The notes beneath the pieces are model-generated. The model saw only the letters and a program-made list of their open reading frames with translations. It was not told the DNA's origin and ran no database searches. From the NCBI RefSeq assembly GCF_900230195.1, contig NZ_OCNE01000009.1:170484-234483 (forward strand): a stretch of 64,000 nucleotides of DNA. The letters are read 5' to 3'. The position numbers and the translations under genes were made by a program. Shown piece by piece: positions 16,793 to 23,828 of this stretch. This stretch comes from Streptomyces zhaozhouensis. GTDB taxonomy: Bacteria > Actinomycetota > Actinomycetes > Streptomycetales > Streptomycetaceae. How positions within the stretch are numbered: the first letter of the stretch is position 1; every line of letters starts with the position of its first letter.

Positions 16793-17080
16793 GGTCGCGT
16801 CCGGGGCTCGCCCTGGTCACCACGCCGCCGAGGTGCGTCGGGAAGGCCGGCGGATCGGCCTCCGGCGCGCGGGCGGGCGGCGCGGAGACGGAAGGGCGGG
16901 TTCCGGCCAACTGCCGGAAAGCCACACCAACACCCCACGATCACCTCACCGCACGTCCCTGGCGTGCGGAAAGGCGCGTCCCTACGCTCGTCCGCAGCCC
17001 GCACAACGTTCGGCCGCGTCGGCTGCGACCCACCGCCTCTCGGCCGTGCCGACCGCCAACGGCTTCGACAGGAGGCCCTC

Positions 17081-18241
17081 TTGACCACGGAAGACGCGGA
17101 CCCGACCAGCGCCCCAGGCCCGTCCCCGGCCCGTAGAAACGTGCTCCGTACCGGACTCGGTCTCGGGCTGGCGCTCGGCACCGGCGGGATCGCCCTCGCC
17201 CCGGGCGGCGCGGCGAGCGCCCACGCCGGCGGCACCCACGCCGGGGGCGGCAGTCCCGGGGGCGGCCTCGCGCCGGCGGCCGTCGGCGGCTCCAAGGTCA
17301 GGGACCTCACGGGGCCGAACGAGACCGGCCGGTTCGCCGCGCCCTGGACCGACCTCGGCATCCCGGTGCGGTGCCCGGACGGCACGATCCTGCTGGTGTG
17401 CGGCGACACCTTCGACGGCGAGGGCGTCGGCGACGACACCAACTGGCGCTCGCCCGTGGGGCTTCGCGCCTCCAACCCGGACCTGAACGCGCTGGTCGTC
17501 GACGGCGCCGTCGGCGGGGCGCAGGCCGTCGGGCTCGTGCCGGAGGGCCACGAGGGCGGGACGACCGCCATCCCCTCCGACGTCTTCGCCATCGGCGACA
17601 CGCTCTACATGCACCTGATGCGCGGGGTGATCTTCCAGACGCACCACTCGGACTTCTGGCGCTCCACGGACAACGGCGAGACCTGGGAGTACCTGTGCCA
17701 GTGGCCGGGTGACCAGTACGGCGGCCAGTTCCAGCAGAAGACCTACGCGGTGGCCGACGACGGCTACTGCTACGTCCTCTCCTCCGTCTTCAACCGCGAC
17801 ATCCCCTCGGGCCTGCTGCTGCACCGCGTGCGCCACGAGTCGGTCGGCGACCCGGCGGCGTACGAGCCGTGGGGGTACGCCAACGGCGCCTGGGCGTGGG
17901 GGAACCAGCCGACCACGGTCAACGGCGTGCGCCGCCGGGGCGAGATCGGCTTCCGGGCGATGGAGGGCCGCTACATCCTGACCTGGCTCAACATGGAGCC
18001 GCTCGACATCCGTGCCCAGATCTTCGACCTGCCCACCTCCGACCTGACCGTCACGCCGGAACAGCCGATGATCCTGCCCACCGCCCCGGGGCAGGACCAC
18101 GACAACGTGGTGGCACACCCGTACGGCGGTTGGGTCTTCCCCGGCTCGACCTTCGATGACCTGCACATCGCCGTGAGCCAGTGGTACGACCCCCAGAACT
18201 ACCGGGTGATGCAGTACCGCATCCACGGACTGGTCACCTGA
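17081..18241 (+). CDS. Tat-exported DUF4185-family protein
   Basis: A 386-residue secreted protein. The start is the TTG at 17081, supported by AGGAGG five bases before it. This gives a twin-arginine signal (ARRNVLRTG then a hydrophobic Gly/Leu/Ala stretch ending ASAHA). The mature part is a DUF4185-like five-bladed beta-propeller fold: repeated W-STDNGETWEYL, TYAVADDGYCYVLSSVF and GQDHDNVVAHPYGGWVFPGST segments resemble those of bacterial carbohydrate-active or sialidase-like propellers. The substrate is unknown. Tat export suggests it folds, perhaps with a metal, before secretion. Some 288 bases of non-coding sequence precede it and hold its promoter, which I could not pinpoint. Confidence 0.82.
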   Translation: MTTEDADPTSAPGPSPARRNVLRTGLGLGLALGTGGIALAPGGAASAHAGGTHAGGGSPGGGLAPAAVGGSKVRDLTGPNETGRFAAPWTDLGIPVRCPDGTILLVCGDTFDGEGVGDDTNWRSPVGLRASNPDLNALVVDGAVGGAQAVGLVPEGHEGGTTAIPSDVFAIGDTLYMHLMRGVIFQTHHSDFWRSTDNGETWEYLCQWPGDQYGGQFQQKTYAVADDGYCYVLSSVFNRDIPSGLLLHRVRHESVGDPAAYEPWGYANGAWAWGNQPTTVNGVRRRGEIGFRAMEGRYILTWLNMEPLDIRAQIFDLPTSDLTVTPEQPMILPTAPGQDHDNVVAHPYGGWVFPGSTFDDLHIAVSQWYDPQNYRVMQYRIHGLVT

Positions 18242-18467
18242 CCACCCAACTCCCGTCTCGCACACGCCCGTCGGCCCTGCGCGTCGGCGGGCGCGTGCGC
18301 GTGCCCCGACATACCGTCAACCCATGCCGGAGCGCGCCGACTCGACGACCACCCGGCGCCAAGCCGGCGGCGGCGCCCGCCCGTTGGCCGGGCGGCGAGA
18401 ACGGCACCGCCGTCGTTCCCCCGACGGGGTGACACGGCGCGGACCGGTCATACCGGCACGGGCGTCC

Positions 18468-19259
18468 CTACCACCGCGTCAGGCGCGTCACGAAGCGGAG
18501 GCGGGTGCGGTCGGCGGGAAGGGTGATGCGGGAGAGTTCGACGGTGCGGTCGTCGACGGCGACCGAGCGGGCGGTGAGGCGGATCACGGGGGCGCCGGGC
18601 GGCAGGTCCAACTCCGCGGCCTCGGCGCGGAAGGCCGGCCCGACACCGGTGACCTCCTCTTCGATGCGGCTCAACTCGACACCTACGGTCGCCAGTTGGT
18701 GCTGCGTGCCGCCGGGCCAGGGTTCGCGGGTCTCGTCGAGCAGCGCGGGATTGGCCGCGACCAGTTCGCTGACCAGGAACGAACTGGTCAGGTTGAACGG
18801 CGCCGACTCACCCGCGCGGCGGGTGCGGTAGACGCGTTCCACCAGCGCCGTGCCGGCCGGGACGTCGAAGGCACGCGCCAACTCCCCGTTCGCGACGGCC
18901 TCGTGATAGGTCGCGGTGAAGACCAGTTCGTCCGTGGGCAGCCCGGTGTCGCGCTCGGTCACTCCGGTGCCCGCGCGGACCCGGTGGTCGCGCCGGGCGC
19001 GGTCCTTCTCCCACTGGTGGCGCTCGTTGGAGCGGACCACCGCCCGGCGCGGGGCGCGGGCGAGCACGCCCCCTCGCCCGTCCGGGACGAGACGCCCCTC
19101 GGCCGTCAACGCGGCCAGCGCCGAGGCGACGTCGGCGTCCGTGCCGCCGCACTCCCGCGCCAACTCCTCGACGGGCGGCAGCGGCCGCCCCGCCGCCCAG
19201 TCCCCGGAGCCGAGCCGTCGCCGCAGCTCCTCGGCGATCTCCCGGTCGCTCCTCGCCAT
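18468..19259 (-). CDS. GntR-family regulator with UTRA ligand domain
   Basis: A transcription factor of 263 residues with an N-terminal GntR winged helix (about residues 1-70, IAEELRRRLGSGDWAAGRPLPPVEELARE) and a C-terminal UTRA domain (about 85-260) starting at QWEKDRARRDHRVRA and containing YRTRRAGESAPFNLTSSFLVSELVA. UTRA domains bind small ligands such as sugar phosphates. In streptomycetes this subgroup often sits beside, and represses, genes of unrelated function. The start at 19259 is preceded by GAGAGAGG. The frame remains open upstream to 19571, but that part is in a promoter region. It is divergent from the first Crp/Fnr gene. Confidence 0.85.
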   Translation of the reverse strand: MARSDREIAEELRRRLGSGDWAAGRPLPPVEELARECGGTDADVASALAALTAEGRLVPDGRGGVLARAPRRAVVRSNERHQWEKDRARRDHRVRAGTGVTERDTGLPTDELVFTATYHEAVANGELARAFDVPAGTALVERVYRTRRAGESAPFNLTSSFLVSELVAANPALLDETREPWPGGTQHQLATVGVELSRIEEEVTGVGPAFRAEAAELDLPPGAPVIRLTARSVAVDDRTVELSRITLPADRTRLRFVTRLTRW

Positions 19260-19599
19260 CGCGCGCCGCCTCTCTCCCACGCGGCGCACCCGAACGCCGC
19301 GACTCCGCCGCACCGTTCCGCGGCATTTGCCACAACCTATCCGTCGTTCCCCTGTTTCCTCCGCCCTCGCCGGCCGGGGAAACAGGTGTGGCACGGGGAG
19401 TTGGGGGAACGTCCGTGCGAGGCATACCCAGAGAGGCCAGCGCGACTGAATATCCCATAGGAATATCGCATTCCTGAGAGTCTCTGATTCATGAAGCGCA
19501 CAAAGATACGGATGGGGTGAACCGCCTTGCGGCACCGTGGTTTTCAGCTCTACTCTCGTCTCCTCGCACACGCACGGAAGATCGCAACGGGGGAATCCA
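19260..19599. other. Divergent promoter region between GntR and Crp/Fnr genes, partly A+T-rich
   Basis: About 340 bases without a gene. It includes an inverted repeat (CCTGTTTCC at 19351-19359 and GGAAACAGG at 19378-19386), a candidate GntR autoregulatory site, and an unusually A+T-rich stretch near 19447-19510 (GAATATCCCATAGGAATAT) that stands out from the surrounding G+C and probably carries promoter elements for the crp-like gene. Confidence 0.5.
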
Positions 19600-19692
19600 G
19601 TGACGGTCGCCTTGTCAAAGCGCAGGTTCCCGCAGGTCGTTCACCTCGGGAATTCTCATGAGTCTGTTCGGGCAGGGGCACGCCTTCCTTGA
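19600..19692 (+). CDS. Possible short upstream ORF (30 aa) overlapping the Crp/Fnr start
   Basis: GTG at 19600, with GGGGGAA six bases upstream, opens a frame of 30 codons that ends at the TGA at 19690-19692, 35 bases inside the Crp/Fnr gene. The ribosome-binding site is better than that of the Crp/Fnr ATG itself. It could be a regulatory upstream ORF or chance; there is no recognisable product. Confidence 0.25.
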   Translation: MTVALSKRRFPQVVHLGNSHESVRAGARLP

Positions 19693-20347
19693 CGCCCTGT
19701 CGCCGGGGGACCGCGCGGATCTGATCAATCTCGGCACCCCCCGCACCTTCGCCCGAGGCGAGGCCATGATCCGGGAGGGCGATCACAGCACCTTCGTCCT
19801 GGTGATCCTCGACGGCTGGTCGGTCGCCGAGGTGAACACCGACCGGGGCGCCCGGCTGATCCTCGCGCTGCGCGGTGCCGGCGACCTGGTGGGAGAGCTG
19901 GCCGCCGTCGACCACCGCCCGCGCAGCGCCACCGTGACGGCGCTCGGGGAGCTGAACGCCACGGTGCTCACCGGCGACCGGTTCCGCGGGTTCCTCTTCC
20001 AACGCCCGGTCGCCGCGGGGCTGGTGATGCGCCAGCTCAGTTCGCGGCTGCGCAGCTCGGACCAGGAACGCAGGGAACTCGCCTCGGGAACGGTGCTGCG
20101 ACGCCTGGCCATAAGGCTGCTGGAACTGGTGGAGAGGACGGGACGCGAGGTGGAGGAGGGAACGGTCGTGGACCTCCCGCTGCCCCAGCACGACCTGGCG
20201 GCGGCGATCGGCACCGGACGGGAGGCGGTCGCCAAGTCGCTGCGGCTCCTGCGGGACCAGGACGTCGTCCGCACCGGGCCGAGACGGCTGATCGTCACCA
20301 ACCCGCACCTGCTGCGGCTGCTGGCGGAACGCGGGGAACTGAACTGA
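19658..20347 (+). CDS. Crp/Fnr-family regulator (first copy)
   Basis: A 229-residue protein with an N-terminal cyclic-nucleotide-binding-type beta-roll (about 10-120) and a C-terminal Crp winged helix (about 150-225). The phosphate-binding cassette is GDLVGELAAVDHRPRSATVTAL, close to the GE-x-A-x(n)-R-x-A pattern of true cNMP binders, so it keeps the Glu and Arg (RSAT) that contact the ribose-phosphate. The recognition helix lies in QHDLAAAIGTGREAVAKSLRLLRD. No Fe-S cysteine cluster is present. It stands 157 bases upstream of the cyclase-like operon on the same strand, which makes a regulator-target or co-functional relation likely. The start at ATG 19658 has a weak ribosome-binding site. Confidence 0.88.
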   Translation: MSLFGQGHAFLDALSPGDRADLINLGTPRTFARGEAMIREGDHSTFVLVILDGWSVAEVNTDRGARLILALRGAGDLVGELAAVDHRPRSATVTALGELNATVLTGDRFRGFLFQRPVAAGLVMRQLSSRLRSSDQERRELASGTVLRRLAIRLLELVERTGREVEEGTVVDLPLPQHDLAAAIGTGREAVAKSLRLLRDQDVVRTGPRRLIVTNPHLLRLLAERGELN

Positions 20348-20450
20348 GGGTCCGGCGGCGGAGCCACCACGCTCCCGGGGTGGGAAAGCGGAGGGCGGGG
20401 CGCCGTCCGGAAATGTTGTGCCGGGTGTGTAAACGGCTACATCGCGCCGG

Positions 20451-20470
20451 CGAGTGGGTGTCCACACTCG
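20451..20470. promoter_or_regulatory. Inverted repeat upstream of the cyclase-like operon
   Basis: CGAGTG at 20451 and CACTCG at 20465 form a perfect six-base inverted repeat with an eight-base spacer, ending 33 bases before the ATG of the first operon gene. It may be an operator, for example for the Crp/Fnr protein encoded just upstream. It does not match the classical Crp consensus. Confidence 0.4.
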
Positions 20471-20503
20471 TTCAGGAAACGGCGGCCCGTGGAGGGGAAG
20501 GGC

Positions 20504-21439
20504 ATGGGGGAGGACATGGGGAGGGCATTCGATGACGGGGAGCGAACCGGCCGGGAAACCGGCGGAGTTTCCCGCGACGACCGGGGGAAGCCGGAAAGGG
20601 CGCTCAGCCGGCTGGTGATCTCCGTGGACGCCCGCGGTTCCGGCCGGCTCGGAATGGACGCGAAGATCGCGCTGCGCGAGGCGATGTACCGGGCGTTCCA
20701 CGAGGCGTGCGACCTGGTCGGGCTCCTCCCCGGGGAGTTACGCCACGAGGACCGGGGGGACGGCGTCCTCGCCACCGTCGAGCCGTCGTTTCCGGCGACC
20801 GACATGGTCGGCGTCTGGATGGACGCTCTCCACCAGGGCCTGCGCGCGCACAACCGGGCCGGCGGGGTGCCGCTGCGCCTGCGGGTCGCGATGCACGCCG
20901 GCCCGGTGGTGTTCGACGCGCGGGGCCTGGTGGGGCGGGCCGTCGACCTGACCTGCCGGCTCTGCGACAGCGAGGCGGCCAGGCGGGCGGTCGAAGAGGC
21001 GCGGGCCGACCTGCTGCTGGTGGTCTCCGACACGCTCTACCGCACGGTGGTGCGCGAGGGCGGCCGCTACATCGAGCCGGAGCACTACGCGCGCCGCCGC
21101 GTCGGCAACAAGGAGACCGACGAGTACGCGTGGTTTCTGCTGCCGGGACGCCCGACGCCGCTGCCGGAGTCCGCCCCGGAGTCCGCCCCGGGACCTGGCC
21201 CGAAGCGCGCCCGGGACGATGCGCCGGGGCGCCGGCCGGCGCCCGAGGGGGAAAGCGCGCCGGGGCACGCCGAGAGAAGCCCGCGCCCGGTGTTCCACGT
21301 GCGCGGCGACAACCAGGTGATCCAGGACAACGTGTTCCACGGCCCGTTCACCGGCATCCGGAAGTCCGCGGGGGCGGACCGCCCCGACCGCCCCGACGGT
21401 TCCGACGGTTCCGACGAGGGGGGACGGCCGCATGACTGA
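20504..21439 (+). CDS. Class III nucleotidyl-cyclase-like protein with C-terminal DNQ motif
   Basis: A protein of 311 residues, first gene of the operon. Residues 33-215 resemble the class III adenylate/guanylate cyclase fold. Asp42 (VISVDARGSG) and Asp86 (DRGDGVLATV) occupy the two metal-binding positions. RLRVAMHAGPVVF and GLVGRAVDLTCRLCDS match the strand and helix that carry the transition-state residues; the usual Asn is Asp148 here, while Arg152 is kept. It may therefore be active, altered in specificity, or a nucleotide sensor. Residues 215-262 are a Pro/Gly linker. The C-terminus carries VRGDNQVIQDNVF, similar to a motif in the next protein. Codon 79 is TTA, implying bldA dependence. 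GGAGGGG at 20491-20497 supports ATG 20504. It overlaps the next gene by eight bases. Confidence 0.7.
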   Translation: MGEDMGRAFDDGERTGRETGGVSRDDRGKPERALSRLVISVDARGSGRLGMDAKIALREAMYRAFHEACDLVGLLPGELRHEDRGDGVLATVEPSFPATDMVGVWMDALHQGLRAHNRAGGVPLRLRVAMHAGPVVFDARGLVGRAVDLTCRLCDSEAARRAVEEARADLLLVVSDTLYRTVVREGGRYIEPEHYARRRVGNKETDEYAWFLLPGRPTPLPESAPESAPGPGPKRARDDAPGRRPAPEGESAPGHAERSPRPVFHVRGDNQVIQDNVFHGPFTGIRKSAGADRPDRPDGSDGSDEGGRPHD

Positions 21440-23828
21440 ACGGGACGAGGACGAGGGCTCCCCGCCCGAGGCGGGGCGTTCGGCGGAGCCGGCGGAGGGG
21501 GCCGGCTCCGCCGACGACCGGGACCGCGACCGCGACCGCGACCGCGACCGGGACCGGGACCGCGACCAGCGGGAGGGCAGGGAGGGTAAGGGCGGTCGGG
21601 ACGGGAGGGACAACCGGGAGGAGCGCGGCGACGAACCGTCCCCCGGGCCCGACCCGTTCCGCTCCGCCGTCGGCGACCTCGGCGACGGGGAGGACGGCGG
21701 CGGCGCGGCCACGGCGCGCGCGGCGCGGGCGAACCTCGCCCCCTCGCGCACCCTCGCCGTCGGCCGGGACAACCAGTACTTCGAGGGCAACTACTTCTTC
21801 GTCAACCAACTCGATCCCGCCTGGGCCGCCGGCCCCGCGCTGGCCGACGGGCCGGTCCCCGAGGAGGAGTTGGGGCGGTTGCGCGCCGTCTACCTCCAGG
21901 CCCCCGGCTACGCGCGGATGAAGCGACTGCTGCGCGCCCAGAGCCTGTTGGTGGTCTGCGGCGAGCCGGGCACCGGGCGCGGCACCACCGCGCTGGCGCT
22001 GCTCGCCGAGGTGGCGGCCGAGGGCGTCAACCGGCTGGACCCGGCGACCGATCCGCGCGCGCTGCGGGAGGAGCGGTTCCGCGCCGGCGCCGGCTATCTG
22101 CTGCGGCTGCCCGACGAGGACGCCGCCGACGCCCAGGTGACCGACGCGCCCCCGGGCGCCGAGGGCGGGCCGGGGACGGCGGGGCCGTTGGCGGAGATGC
22201 ATCTGGACCGGCTTGGCGCCCAGTTGGCGAAGGCCGGCGCGTTCGGCGTGCTGGTGGTGGGCAGCGGCGAGCTGGCCGACCGGCTGCTGCGCGGCCGGCA
22301 CGCGGTGGGCTTCGTCCCGCCGCCGGCGCGCGAGGTGCTGCGGCGCCATCTGCGGCGGCGGCTGCGCGACGCGCCCGAGGGGGCGCTGGACGCGGCGCTG
22401 GCGCGGTCCCGCGGCGCGGCGGTGCGGGGCGCGCTCGGCCTCGACGAGCTGCTGCCGGCCGAGGCCGCCCTGCTCGCCGACCATCTGGCCCGCCGCGAGC
22501 TCGGCGAGACGACGGACGAGGAACTGCGCGCGGCCTGCGCCGGGTTCGTGACGCGGCAGGCCCGGGTGTGGTTCGCCGGCGCGGACCGCCCCGGCCGGCT
22601 GCCGGAGGCGCTGCCCGCGCTGCGCACCGCGGCGTTCCGGATCGCGGTGGCGGTCTTCAACGGTTCTCCCTACGGGCTCGCCACCGAGGCCGCCGACCGG
22701 CTGGCCTGGGAGTTCGGGATCACGCTGGCCCCCGAGGAGCCGCCGGGGCGCCGGCTCTTCGGCACCCACGCCGAGCTGCGGCCGGCGCTGGCCCGCGCCC
22801 AGCTCGGCGACGGGGTCGTGGACCTGGGCCTCGCGCAGGTGCCGGCGCGGGTCGTCACGTTCCGGGGGAACGGGCTGGCCACCGCCGTGCTGCGCGAGGT
22901 GTGGGAGGGGCACCACTCCGCGCGCGGCCCGATCGGCCGCTGGCTGCGGGAGCTGTGCGACGACCCGCGCCCCGCCGTGTGGGTGCGGGCCGCGGTGGCC
23001 GCCGGGGTGCTGTGCTCCTGGGACTGGATCCACGGCTTCGGCGACATCGTGCGGCCGATGGCGCTCGGCGACCAGGAGGGCCCCCGGCTGGCCGTCGCCA
23101 CCGTGCTCTCGCGCGCGGCCCACGCGCCGGGCGTGCGGCCGGCGGTGACGAGCCTGTTGAAGCAGTGGGCGAAGGGCCCCGACCCCGGGCTGCGGAAGGC
23201 GGCGGTCGTCGCCCACGGCTACGGGTTGGCGGCCGGCTCGGTGGCGGCCTCGCTCGACGAGTTGGGCAAGGCGGTCCGCCGCGACGAGGAGGGCGCGCTG
23301 CTGGGCGCCGTCTCGCTGAGCGTGGCCAGGCTGCTGGCGGGGCCCGGTCCCGAGGCGGTCGTCGAGCGGCTGGGCCGCTGGCTGCGCGACGGCCGCCGCC
23401 CCTACGCGGACCTGGTGCTGCTGACGGTGCTGCGCGCGATCCGCACCCCGACCACCTTTCTGTGGGGGCTGCGGGACAACGAGGAGTGGGAGGGGCGTTC
23501 CGACTGGCCGCTGGTGGGTGCGCTGGTCGCGGCGCGCCCGGAGTTGGCGGGGCGGCTCGCCGACCTGACGCGGTACGCGCTCACCACCGCGCGGTCCTCC
23601 ACGCCGGCGCTGGACGCGCTGGGCAGCTGGGTGCGGCGGGCGGCGGCGGACGAGGAGCAGTTGGCGTCGCTCGCCGGCTTCCTGCCGCTGCTGGTGGCCG
23701 ACGACCGCGACCGGGACCGGCTGCGGCACCTGCTGGACCGTCAGGTACGCGATCTGGACCGCCCGTTGGAGACGGAGGTCGCGCGTCGCCTGTGGCGTGC
23801 GGCGCGAGGAGGGAGTACCGACCGGTGA
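21432..23828 (+). CDS. P-loop NTPase with helical-repeat C-terminus (STAND/NACHT-like)
   Basis: A 798-residue soluble protein. Residues 1-100 are disordered and charged, including a run of Arg-Asp dipeptides (about 30-46) encoded by a GACCGC hexamer repeat. VGRDNQYFEGNYF (residues 110-122) matches the C-terminal motif of the preceding protein. A P-loop follows at 177-186, GEPGTGRGTT: the canonical lysine is Arg, as in several actinobacterial STAND-like proteins. LVVGSGELADRLLRG may be the strand and sensor region. The second half is Ala/Leu-rich and looks like HEAT-type or armadillo-type helices (AAVAAGVLCSWDWIHGFGD). I read it as a regulated signalling NTPase or scaffold. Overlap with both neighbours (8 and 4 bases) shows translational coupling. 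Confidence 0.65.
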   Translation: MTERDEDEGSPPEAGRSAEPAEGAGSADDRDRDRDRDRDRDRDRDQREGREGKGGRDGRDNREERGDEPSPGPDPFRSAVGDLGDGEDGGGAATARAARANLAPSRTLAVGRDNQYFEGNYFFVNQLDPAWAAGPALADGPVPEEELGRLRAVYLQAPGYARMKRLLRAQSLLVVCGEPGTGRGTTALALLAEVAAEGVNRLDPATDPRALREERFRAGAGYLLRLPDEDAADAQVTDAPPGAEGGPGTAGPLAEMHLDRLGAQLAKAGAFGVLVVGSGELADRLLRGRHAVGFVPPPAREVLRRHLRRRLRDAPEGALDAALARSRGAAVRGALGLDELLPAEAALLADHLARRELGETTDEELRAACAGFVTRQARVWFAGADRPGRLPEALPALRTAAFRIAVAVFNGSPYGLATEAADRLAWEFGITLAPEEPPGRRLFGTHAELRPALARAQLGDGVVDLGLAQVPARVVTFRGNGLATAVLREVWEGHHSARGPIGRWLRELCDDPRPAVWVRAAVAAGVLCSWDWIHGFGDIVRPMALGDQEGPRLAVATVLSRAAHAPGVRPAVTSLLKQWAKGPDPGLRKAAVVAHGYGLAAGSVAASLDELGKAVRRDEEGALLGAVSLSVARLLAGPGPEAVVERLGRWLRDGRRPYADLVLLTVLRAIRTPTTFLWGLRDNEEWEGRSDWPLVGALVAARPELAGRLADLTRYALTTARSSTPALDALGSWVRRAAADEEQLASLAGFLPLLVADDRDRDRLRHLLDRQVRDLDRPLETEVARRLWRAARGGSTDR

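Noticed and set aside
19260..19571. N-terminal extension of the GntR regulator
   Set aside because: The extra residues are in a promoter region with low G+C and no family match. The HTH domain begins within a few residues of the ATG at 19259.
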